The notes under the pieces are model-generated. The model was not told the DNA's origin. It worked only from the letters and a program-made list of their open reading frames with translations, and did no database searches. The position numbers and the translations under genes are program-made. Of a stretch of 64,000 bases of DNA, positions 11,431 through 21,296 are shown in pieces; the first letter of the stretch is position 1; each line of letters begins with the position of its first letter. Origin of the DNA: Gnetum montanum (lineage: Eukaryota; Streptophyta; Gnetopsida; Gnetales; Gnetaceae); NCBI GenBank assembly GCA_015680685.1, contig MNCI01036217.1, forward strand, positions 1 to 64,000. Direction: 5' to 3'.

Positions 11431-13160
11431 TTTCCTATGCTCATACTGATCCATATTATCTAGATTTCAATTTTATTTTTCATCAAGATGAATAATTTCA
11501 ATGGAGAGATTTACAAGGTAACATTGTATTACCAGCAGACCGATCAATTGTTTCTATGCTCTATGATCCAGTCTCGGTCATGCACATGAAGGCTACTAGG
11601 TCACAAAAAACATGACTAGATCATGTTAGCCAATTGAATCCTAAGCTAAAAGGGATACCATTATGAAAGCTAAGAACAAATAAGAAAAGGGTAAACATGC
11701 ATCCCAAGTAATACTGCCATTAAAAAAGGAAGATGTAAAATATCAAGATGAAAATTCACTTGATGCTAATTCATTATATCACCTTCATGTTTTTCATGAT
11801 GCTTGTGCACATTAGAATGTTGAAAGTGAGCAGAAGAAACTCAAATTATTTCCAAAAATACTCATTAAGTAAGTTGAGACCTAGTATCGGTCAATTGAAC
11901 TAGAATTCATTTGTAGATGGAGTACAATTTTAAAATTATTTAATGGTAAATACCATACAAGAATGGAAACAAATTATTAAATTTGAGGAAACAAATACAA
12001 GAATGGAAACAAGGAAGTCATAAATCCCTTGATGCATCTATGAATAAATACTATTTGCTTATACATAGATTCCTAGGGCAGAAACGTTTTTTAGAGGATA
12101 CATCTTCGACATACAATCAATGAATTGAGAAATAAAATGAAAGCCCTTGAAGTATATGCTCAAGGAAGGTTGTCTAAGATGCAAGTTCATTGAATACAAA
12201 GGCTACTAGGTCAATTTCTAAATAGGAAGGAGAGTTGAGAAAAAGAGAATTTACAAAGAAATATAATAAGGATCCTTCTTTTCGCAAGCAAGATGTCCAA
12301 GTTTGTGAAACTAAATATGAGAAGGACTATGAAAGAAGCCATTCAGAGGAAAATCTTGTCGATTCAAAAATCTATCAATGACATTATAGCAAAGGTTGAA
12401 AAAATTTGGAATTTAGTGGATAAGAAATTTGCAATCACACTAAAGGTAATAGAGTTGAAAAAAAAGTAAGTATTGGGTAAAAGAAAGTCTAAGAATAAAA
12501 AGAGAGAAACATGACATGACGTGTATAGATATAAAGGAAAAGTTGTATCTATAGAAGAGGTTGATGGTTTTGAAATTGAAAGTGATGATGGGTATGATTT
12601 GTGCCAGTATGAACATCCAAAAGGATGTTTCCCTATTATGATCCACTTATAGGAATCGGGCGCATATGCATTAAATCCAAAGTTCATCTAAAAGCATATG
12701 CCTAGAAGGTTACCTTATCCATAGTGTAAATATAAATGACCTTACCAACAATAGCCATATTATCTACATGGTGCTTATCCTCAACCTCAAGAGTAGTATC
12801 ACTAGTAGTGGCAAAGCTTACAATTATAAGGAATATCACCATCAAAATAGCAATATCCTTAGAGATAAAAAAATCCATATGAGTACTATGTACAATAACC
12901 TATTTCACTAGGAAGTGCTTCTACTCATACCTCTTATCATTAATATCTTGCAAAATATCATAGATCCAAAACTCTATGAGCTAAATCCTCATCCTATGTT
13001 CCTCATCAACCCATGAAACACCCTTAACAATATCCTAATCCACTTCGTCCAGTACGACTACCACTAATGTAAGGAGAACTACTAACTCAACCTCAACAAA
13101 AGAATGCAAGGACCACTAATAAAAAAAATTAAAGGACACTATCAAAAACTATGAATCTAA
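11431..13160 (+). pseudogene. gag: E3 gag remnant
   Basis: Frame-by-frame reading gives the same capsid blocks as E1 and E2: a HQDE/FNGEIYKV-like N-terminal block (11480-11530), FHDACA and LKLFPKILIK (11795-11870), and a Pro/Tyr/Gln-rich tail to 13080. Stops and frameshifts are far more frequent than in E1 or E2, which fits E3 being the oldest element here. No ORF over about 110 codons survives. Confidence 0.75.
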
Positions 13161-13399
13161 ATAAAAAAAATTCCCTTTCTCTAGGACAAGTCTGGATAGA
13201 GCTAATAAGACCAAAACTTCATCTAACCTAGTTAAGAGAGGTGTGGCTACGACTCTAGCCCTAGTTTTTATAGAAATCATACTTCATAAGAGACAAAACA
13301 AAAACATCACACTTATCATGCTTACATAAATAGTAAGTAATTGGATCAAAGTAGGTATGCTTCCCAAGAAGAGAATAGATCTTGGACATCATTTAATCT

Positions 13400-13810
13400 A
13401 CCTTCAAATAATAGGAAATGTGTTGTGTGAAGCTCTACTTGATTTAAGCTCATGAGTAAATATTATTTCTTAAGATATATATAAGTCTTTGAATTTATTA
13501 TCATTGAAGAAATGTAACATCAAATTAGAGCTAGTAGAGCAATCCATCATAGTCCCACTATGATATGTGGAAGATTTAGTGACCATCATCAGTGGATGGT
13601 TCTACCTTATAGATTTCTTAGTAATTCACATCAAGTTGAATAAGGAAGAATTTATAATAATCATGGGAAGAGCATGGCTTAGCATGATTGATGCTAAGCT
13701 AGGAATTTGAGACTTGTTTTTGGAAATTTTCAAGAAAGATGAGAGAGGAGCTGCATACAAACAAAGAGTTTCATGCATCATGTTTAATAATACGAGGTGC
13801 AATTTCATGT
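13400..13810 (+). pseudogene. E3 protease remnant
   Basis: The region aligns by eye with the E1 protease: an active-site area near 13440 with the catalytic triplet lost, a CNIKLELVEQSI-like strand (13510-13550) and IIIMGRAWLSMIDAKLGI (about 13652-13710). Stops interrupt all frames. The following 470 bases up to 14280 are the protease-RT linker. Confidence 0.7.
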
Positions 13811-14279
13811 AGAAAGTATGGATAGTTAAATAGAGACATATTCTAGCATGAAAAACATCTGTAGAAGAACTCCGTGTACAAAGATGCATGTACACAACAA
13901 CCAAAAAGTAAGAAGGCACCTAGTGGTTGACAACTAGAGAAGAAAGAAAGTTAAAAATATGCATGGAACCAACACAATAACTCATGGGCATCTAAATGAA
14001 AGAAACAAATGAATTAGAATGGGCAAGGTAATAACTTTCCTAGTCATAATTTTAAGAAGAAGATAATATAGATGGAGGAGGTTAGAGATCTCAAATAAGA
14101 GAGAGCCAAAACCCATAGAATTGAAGACATTACTAAATTGACGAGAATCTGTATTTTTAAATAATTGTAAATCAATAATAATCAATGATATCCTGACAAT
14201 AGAACAGAAACAAAAGTTTCTAAAGATAATTAACAAATGGTGTACAACTTTTACCAACATCGCATGTCACACAGATCCA

Positions 14280-15490
14280 ACAATGAAACCTTGTCATCAA
14301 CTGTAACCAAGACTAAATCCAAAGCTGAAAAAAGTAGACAAGCAAGAGCTTGAGAAGTTGTTAAAGGCAGGATTCATCTATCTTATTGTGGATAATGAGT
14401 GAGTGAGTCCACTCATTATTGTTCCAATAAAGGTGGCAAGTGAAAGACCTGTATCAATTTTAAACTATTAAATGTTACCACATTCAAAGATCATTTTCCT
14501 CGATTATTTGTTGATCAAGACCTAGACATAATAACATGACATAAGTATTATAGTTTCTTAAATGGATATAGTGGATACAACCAAATTTGAATAGTACCAA
14601 AAGATTAAGAGAAAACCACTTTTATGAGTCCATGAGGGATTTTTGCATGTTGACAAATGTCATTTGGTTTTTGCAATGATCCTGCAACATTTCAGAGACT
14701 TCTCCTCAACATATTCCAAAAATAAATGGGTAATGGAGTGGAGATTTTTATGAATGACTTCTCGATATATGGATTCTAATTTTGAACAAGCCTTGGATTT
14801 CCTTGAGAAAATATTAAAGAGGTGTTGAAATAAATTTGAAGCTCAATTGATAGAAGAGTTACTTGATGGTCCAAGAAGAAATAGTTCTCAAGTACAAAAT
14901 TTCAAAGAAAGAGATAAAGGTGGATTCAAAAAAAAAAAAAAAAGAGTCATACACAACATTATCTAGAGATAATAGATAATTAAATACGTTAGATCATTTC
15001 TATGACATATTGGATACTATGAAAGATTTATTAAAAATTTCTCAAATATTGCTAAACCCCTAGTGGAATTGACTGGGAAAGATGCACCATTTATTTGGTT
15101 AGAAGAATGTGAAAAATATTTGAGAGTCGAAAATAAAAGTAAGTTGAGTCTCTAATTCTACAAACGTTAGATTGAACTAAACCTTTTCATACAATGACTA
15201 ATGCATCCAATTATGTATTAGGAGCTATGTTTACAAAATTAGATGATAAAAAATGACCATATTATATTCATTATGCAAGACAAAGCATAGTAGAAATACA
15301 ATTTAACTACATCACAATGCAAAATGAGTTAATGATATTGGAGTAGGTTGATCATAATATCATTTGATTCTTAATGAACAAGCCTATACTGAGTCCTAAT
15401 GTATACAATGATTTGTGATCTTACAGGAATTTGATATCACAATGATTAATTGTAAGGGCCAAGAATGTTGTAGCAGATCTTGATTAAGAT
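14280..15490 (+). pseudogene. E3 RT and RNase H remnant, truncated on the right
   Basis: RT blocks are recognisable: KAGFIYLI (about 14365), NGYSGYNQI-like (14561), FGFCNDPATFQ (14661), FMNDFS near 14749 where the family has FMDD, and a VPFIW-like RNase H entry near 15090. The similarity to E1 stops near 15490, in the region of the LSQLQW motif. Integrase is absent, so the element is truncated where the NBS-LRR locus begins. A 15-base A run is at 14929-14943. Confidence 0.75.
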
Positions 15491-15592
15491 GGAAAAACGA
15501 CTTCATTTCCGGAGTACTCTCGAAATCCATACCTTAAGTTTGAATCAAACCGGCTACTTTTGTGATCACCAAACGTTTCCTATGATTAAAAT

Positions 15593-16830
15593 ATTGATTC
15601 TTCTGACTAAAACTCTTTCTTTTTCCTTTTCTTGACTTGTTTTTCTTCTTTAACAGTGAACTTTGTAGTGACGTTGTCCACAAGATACGCGATCAACTTG
15701 ACGTTGGGTTGGTTGCCGCTCCAGGAAAAATAATTGGAACAGAGAAAGAACTACTCAACGTTGTGGACGATATTTTGAGACTCCGCCTGGAGCAGCTAGG
15801 TGCAACATCGGTGGAAATAATTGGTATCGGAGGCATTGGGGACACCATCTTTTCAAAGAATCTTTATAATCAGATTTTATTTAGGATATAAATGGGCTTA
15901 TAGAAAAGGAGGGTGTAAATGCAGTTCACATACAATTAATAAGCTTTTCGGATACCAGGCAAGTTTCTGTGCAGTGGAAGCAAAACAACTTTTAGGGGAG
16001 CGTTTGCATAACGTAGAAACTTTGGTAGTGCTAGACAATATTCCCCGTAAAATTCCACCAAGTACTGTCTTCATTGAAGATGATGTTTGTTCAAGTAACA
16101 ACCATTATTGTTGTAACAAGCAGGCAGGAGGGAATTCTGAAGCATGACCCCAAATTCGCCAAGTACTGTAAAAATTTGCTTTCCCTGTCTTTCCCAAAAT
16201 TAGACTTTCATACATCGAAGCAAATATTCTGAGTATGCATATGGAGGAATTGAGTGTGCTAGCCACGGATTGGATGATCTCATCAATAACATTGTACGCA
16301 AATGTGATGGCGTACCTTTAGCACTGGCTGTACGTGGCAGACAAGTTTATGGCAGAGATCCTACATTTTGGAAATTGTTTTGAAATACTATAAAAGATAC
16401 TGTACATCCAGATTTGAAGGGAATATTAAAGTTCAGCTGAGATCCTAGGGAAAATCTTTGAAATACTATACAATATAATTTACATCTAGATTTGAAGGGA
16501 ATATTAAAGTTCAGGTATGATAATCTTTTTATAGAGCTAGAAAAATGTTTGTTCTTAGATGTGGACACCTTTTTCCTGGGTGAGAAGCTAGACTTCCTTG
16601 TTCAACTTAGTCAACAAAATAACAAAATAATGGTGCATCCCAAGTTTTATACGCTATTGAAGAGAAAGCTTTTAATTGATGTCTCTGACAATGGTGATTT
16701 ATATATGCATAATTTGCTTGTAGACTTGGGAGAAGCATAGTTAGAGATGAAGACTCATGCCTTGTTGGTCGGAAGTGCTTTTGGATCCGTTGGATGTCAA
16801 AGATATGTTATCTAATGAAATGGTATGAGT
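15593..16830 (+). pseudogene. TIR-type NBS-LRR disease-resistance gene fragment (NB-ARC domain)
   Basis: NBS-LRR proteins are cytoplasmic immune receptors whose NB-ARC domain binds nucleotide. A pyrimidine tract and acceptor (CTTCTTTAACAG, to 15653) open the exon, which reads through IIGTEKELL-type sequence. The P-loop at 15823-15849 is IGGIGDTIF, so the essential Lys of GKT is replaced by Asp. Kinase-2 is LVVLDNI (about 16022). The GLPLAL motif is GVPLALAVRG (about 16300). An MHD-like motif MHNLLVDLGEA ends near 16738, of the form usual in TIR-type proteins. An LDPLDVKDML segment ends at a GT donor near 16828. Frameshifts and stops separate the pieces, and the TIR and LRR parts are missing. 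A 60-bp block around 16375-16505 is partly duplicated. Confidence 0.88.
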
Positions 16831-17119
16831 CTCTTAATTGCATTTGCTTTAAAAATGAAATTGATAATTCAATTTTACTCTTTTAACCTGAATGTTGCTT
16901 TAAAATATCTATCAAATATTCTTTTTATGTTATCAATTTCATTTAAACTTAAAATACAAATTTATGTTAGGTTGTAAAAGTAACCAAATACTTTTTAATC
17001 TATAGAACCTTACATGTAACTTAAGTTTAAGTGAAATTGATTGAACCCAAAAGCAAATTTAAATTATATCTTAAATAAAATTGAAATTGGTTAAAGATGA
17101 ATTTAAAGTTAAGTTAAAT
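16831..17119. other. AT-rich stretch, nothing recognised
   Basis: About 290 bases with no ORF, repeat or LTR similarity that I can support. It may be intron or 3' flank of the NBS-LRR pseudogene, since a GT donor is at its left edge. Confidence 0.5.
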
Positions 17120-17770
17120 TATACACTTTCATGAAATTCTTCATCATCATTGTCATCCTAGCCTTGTCCTAACAAAATGAGGTCGGCTACTTGAGTTCTT
17201 TTCCACCATTCACCTTTATAAAGAGTAAGGTCTTTATTTATTTACAGTTTTTTCAAATCATCTTTGATCATTTTTTCCGTGTCTTCTTTGGTCTTCCTTT
17301 CAATGGTTATCCTATAATAGTGATGTAGCAACCTTTGCTTATAGCCTCATTGTTTGATCTTCTTTGCACATGTCCAAACCATCTAAGCCACCATTCTTGA
17401 AGCATATCTAAAATAGAAGCCACTCCAAGTATTCCTTTAATATCTGAATTGTGTAGTTTATCTTTTCTAGTAACATTCAACATCCTTCCAAGCATTCTCA
17501 TTTTTTCCACATTAATTTGTTGCTCATGCCTCTTTTGTACTGCCCAATATTCAGCACCATATAAGATAGCAAGCCTTAAAATTTCCTCTTCAATTTTATT
17601 AGTATTTTTTATCACATAAAACACCACTAACCTATCTTGATTTGGACCATCCTGCCTCAATTCTGTGTCCGATATCTTTATTAATTTCACTATTAAGATT
17701 GATTCTAGGTAGCCAAATTGTTTGTAATGAAGGACTTTTAAGCCTTGAATTGTCACCTCTATTTCACCAT
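17120..17770 (-). mobile_element. LINE fragment (C-terminal end of ORF2)
   Basis: The reverse strand encodes the end of a non-LTR reverse transcriptase. The open frame at 17307-17756 contains LYGAEYWAVQKRHEQ, MRMLGRMLNVTRKDK and LRWFGHVQRR, a very common C-terminal block of plant LINE ORF2. Downstream on the reverse strand a GRPKKT-type segment and a decayed tail run to about 17120. The upstream catalytic RT and endonuclease parts are missing, so this is a 5'-truncated copy, usual for LINEs. Confidence 0.88.
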
Positions 17771-17924
17771 TCTCTATGTTATTATTAAAATTTCATTACA
17801 TATATTATGTTGTATTTCTACTAAGCCTTTTGACACTTTCATGAAATTGCTATAAAAATAACCAAACTACCGTAAAATAGAAAATTCTATTAAAATCCTC
17901 AACATTCTTTAACTTTTGTCTACC

Positions 17925-17945
17925 ATGACGTCGTCAATATATGTG
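17925..17945 (+). promoter_or_regulatory. Candidate promoter: TGACGTCGTCA plus TATA-like box
   Basis: TGACGTCGTCA (17925-17935) resembles the TGACGT core bound by plant bZIP/TGA factors. CAATATATG follows at once and could act as a TATA box. A start site about 30 bp on would lie after the ATG at 17957 and favour the ATG at 18149. This is inferred from sequence only. Confidence 0.35.
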
Positions 17946-18148
17946 GATCGCAGACGTTGCCTGCTATTTTAGAATGGTCATCACATGCAAAAGTGTACAG
18001 CAGTCGAGTACTAACAGCAAAGACCAGCCCAGCATTGTTTCCCGTTTTAGAACAAAGGTTCAAAGATCTGCTCAGTCGCAAAGATAACTCCTTATTCTTC
18101 TTTCATAAGTTTTCACATACAAATCTGCTTTCCCACCCATTCGTCAAC

Positions 18149-18774
18149 ATGAAACACGTAATAGTGCTGTGTTTTGTATCAGCAGTTTACACTGCAGACT
18201 TCCCCAGGAATATTTTCCCACCTCGAACCCACTTTCATTTTTCAGCGGATATCGGTAAACTTGGAGCAGCTTGTGAGCGTTTTGATTTTGGCGAAGAAAT
18301 CCACGTTGCTCTACTTTCTCCGGCAAGGTTTGACGGTGCTGGTTATAGCCTGCATTTTGAGAATGCAACAGATTACTATCCAAGCTACAAAGCATCTGTC
18401 AAGGAAGGATGGGTGGCTTTTCTTCGTGGCGGAGTGGAAGGGCAAAATTGCCTTCTCAGCTGGGGATTTTTGGATTCTCCGCACTTGACATTGCAGGTTG
18501 CCAAGTAAGAAGGATCTCCCGTCATTGCGACACTTCTGTTAGGGTAAAAATCCTTGATTGTTGTATTTCACCCATCGATGATTAAGTATTATTAAGAAAT
18601 TTCAGCCAGAATCTGAAGTCAATTTGGTCTGGCATATCTGCAACAGCAAAAGAGACTGGTCTCACATGGAATAGAAGCCGATGTCTTTTCACGGATGACC
18701 ATGCATTACTCAAGACCGGCAAAGTCAACGTATCTTCCTCGCATATCCTGAGCTTCACCTTGCCTTGGAACTAG
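18149..18774 (+). CDS. Unrecognised two-exon gene, small possibly secreted protein (174 aa)
   Basis: I do not recognise this protein. Exon 1 is 18149-18504, the intron is 18505-18605 and exon 2 is 18606-18774. The donor is AA|GTAAGA, the acceptor follows a T-rich tract and ends TTTCAG. Splicing removes the TAA at 18506-18508 and gives 525 nt, exactly 175 codons including TAG at 18772, with no other stop. The N-terminus MKHVIVLCFVSAVYTADF looks like a signal peptide, which suggests export (inference). The mature part is mixed alpha/beta in character, with a WVAFLRGGVEG segment, four or five Cys and the C-terminus SFTLPWN. I chose this ATG because of the signal-like start and the TATA-like box at 17936. 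The in-frame ATG at 17957 would add 64 residues. The region is richer in GC than its surroundings and is undamaged, unlike everything around it. Confidence 0.55.
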
Positions 18775-19584
18775 CTAATCTCTATGAAATGTCAATATCT
18801 ATGCTACTCAAAGGTAAGGTGGTTCTTTCAAGGAAATTGCAAGAAATCATTTCAATACAGGAAGAGAACAAGTTCCTCTTGTACTAAACGTTCCTCTTGT
18901 ACTAAACATTCTACTTCAAAGAAAAGCCTCTCATTCCACATCAAAAGCCATGGAGACCAAAGGAAGAGATTCACCAAGCTAGCTACCATGAAGAGACCTG
19001 CAAGCTAAGGTCCATGATTACAATAACATCTCTGTTATCATTAGCTTTTGAAAGTCACTAAAGGATAGCTTTTTCTTAAAAAAAATAACAAAAAACAAAA
19101 ACAAAAAGTGATTATATTAATAAAATAAAATTTGAGCTCCAATGAGATTACCTTTGGGGTCATAATAATCAATCTCAATTGCATTCTAGATCTTATTTTT
19201 TTCCCATAAAGCTAGGGACACCAACTACTAAAGAGCTTTATGGACACCAACTACTAAAGAAGATGATTAGATTAAATTTTTATTAAAAATTTAAAAAATA
19301 AAATAATTTTAGCAAAGACCTAATCATGTAAAGATAACAATGCATATTTCATCCATAATAAAAATTAGAAAAGCAAGAGAACAGTCTTATGTATAGGACA
19401 ACAACTAACCATTAGGTTGATGAAGCTGAAGCTCATCGCCTTAAGCTAGTTTATGATTGTTTAATATTTTTAGCAATTTACTATTTTTGTAACTTTTGAA
19501 TTTTATTAATTTTTTACATTTAGTAAAATACGCCAAAAAATAGCATCATCGTATGCCTCAATCCTCCTTAACCATATGTATTGA
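18775..19584. other. Flank of the two-exon gene, no further gene seen
   Basis: 18775-19080 may be 3' UTR: it has a GTAAGG donor-like site (near 18813) and two near-repeats of TCCTCTTGTACTAAAC (about 18872 and 18890). From 19080 on it is A/T-rich with an A-rich run (19078-19108) and a repeated GGACACCAACTACTAAAGA phrase (19208 and 19233). Nothing else is recognised. Confidence 0.4.
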
Positions 19585-19725
19585 GCTCATTACGAGTGTA
19601 ATTGGGAAGAAGACAATGTACCATCATAGCAACTATATTAGATGTTTCACCTAGATTATCCACTAATTACAATATGGTCTACCATAACATATGTAGATTC
19701 ATATGGTTAGAAATGAGGCATACTT
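19585..19725 (+). repeat. Decayed end of a + strand Athila-like LTR
   Basis: GTGTAATTGGGAAG (19597-19610) and ATTCATATGGTTAGAAATGAGG (about 19698-19718), then CCAGTCATTA, follow the order of the conserved LTR 3' end (compare 8510-8664). The similarity is weak but collinear. No matching element body is found next to it. Confidence 0.45.
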
Positions 19726-19735
19726 GCCAGTCATT

Positions 19736-20103
19736 AACAACAAAGTTAATTATGGTTAACATAAGAAGTCACAATGTACTTATTTTGCTTTACTAAATGT
19801 AAGTGCAAATGTAGATGAAAATATTGTAAAACATTAACTATTAATTTATAATAAAAGTAAATTACACAAAAGGTAAATCTCATCCAAGTCGTTGTGCTAC
19901 AATGTAAAGGAAACAACTTTGAACAATTGACTTATATACACGTTAGCACTCATTGACTACTATAGTTCACAAAATAAAACTACAATAGTCTAGTTATAGC
20001 TAACTAAAACTAGTGAGTTTCTACCATTGCAAATCATACATATATAAAGAACTCTTCAAATTTCATTTCTACATATGCAAGGATGACTCAACTAGTGTAT
20101 ACT
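19736..20103 (-). repeat. Left part of the E8 3' LTR, split by E4
   Basis: The order of words (AAAGTAAATTACACAAAAGG, then a CACTCATTGACTAC block, then a reverse TATA-like ATATATAAAG at 20040-20049) follows the 5' half of a reverse-strand LTR. Its missing U3 start is at 51037-51124, on the other side of E4. The bases ATACT (20099-20103) and ATATT (51037-51041) are the duplicated target. The LTR's own 3' end is not found, so the left side is truncated. Confidence 0.55.
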
Positions 20104-20976
20104 TGATGAGTGGCGAGGTAGCCCTACACCAAACCATACGAATCATAAGTGTTCATGCATGATCTAGTCAAATTCCATGGACTTCATCATTTTTAGTGCA
20201 CTAGCCCTTTAGGAAGTGAATTGAGCCTTAAGGTCAATCATTGTCTTCCTAATTACACTTATGACATTCGTTGGTATGGTTAAGTGTAACTGAGGCATTC
20301 GATTTGTATCATTTTTTATGTTTTATAGTCGAGTGCTTGAAATGTAGATAAAAAGGGATTTAATTAACTAATCTAAATTAACTAATTAACTAATCATTTA
20401 ACTAATCCTAACATAAGTATCCATTCCCACTTTCTATACACGTCTTGAACTCACGTATCCACTGTTGTGTGACCAAGCGCTACACTACTAGATGTACCAA
20501 GTAATAACGTTGTTGGGATTACCAAGTGAATACATGTTACACTCGAAGTGGTTGTACTTATGTATTTAATCTATCTAGCTTAAATTGCTTCATTAACTTA
20601 ATTGTTGAAAAATATTTGCTAAACAATTGAAAGCATTTAACAAATAACTGAAAACATTGAATGCATAAATGAAATAGCTAATCTATCCAAAGTGTTGCAA
20701 GGTTTAGCAGAAAGCTCATTTTTATTATCGCACACACTATCGTGCTCAGGTACAATAATGCTCAAATAAAGATTCATACACTCAATGACTCTTGTTGCAG
20801 GCACTTGGGGAAAAAATTCTAACTTTCAAATGGAAAAAATGCAAAAGCTTTGTTGCTACTAAAATCTAGATTGCCATAAATGTAGTTGGTAGGCATGTAT
20901 TTATAGGTAATATCGATGCAGGGCAAGATGTGTCAACGAGGCCTTATCGATGCAGCCAACTAATGAAAACTCATCA
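20104..20976 (-). repeat. E4 3' LTR (873 bp)
   Basis: On the + strand it starts TGATGAGTGGCGAGGTAGCCC and ends TCATCA. The TATA box on the reverse strand is at 20898-20905, 71 bp from the U3 start. The short U3 contains GAGGCC/CGATGCAG words. A long block, TTAATTAACTAATC-like, at 20354-20410 is shared with the 5' LTR (50390-50445). Confidence 0.9.
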
Positions 20977-20993
20977 TACCCCCATGACTGAAT
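20977..20993 (-). promoter_or_regulatory. E4 polypurine tract
   Basis: The reverse strand reads ATTCAGTCATGGGGGTA next to the LTR start, identical to the E1 tract at 7821-7837. Confidence 0.85.
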
Positions 20994-21296
20994 GAAAACT
21001 CGTCCTTGAGTTCTTTTATGAAATTGGGAAGGTATGGGATTATTGATTGACTTTTATTCAACAAAACAACTAACTAACTTTGATAGAAAATAGAGTGCCT
21101 GGGGTGTATGGATTGACACATTACAAAAATGATGATGTTCAGGACACAAAATTGAACACCATGACACAACTCTTCAAAAATTGGACAACATGTTCCTTGA
21201 TGGTGTGAAGCTTGTTGGAGAAGATCAAATGGTCCTAGGCCATGGTGGTTCTTGAGGTTTTGAAGGATCTTCGATGGCTTCATGCATTGGTGATGG

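Noticed and set aside
17957-18508. Single-exon 183-aa ORF starting at 17957
   Set aside because: Its stop lies inside a good GTAAGA intron that joins to an open second exon, and the first 64 residues precede a better start with a signal-like N-terminus.
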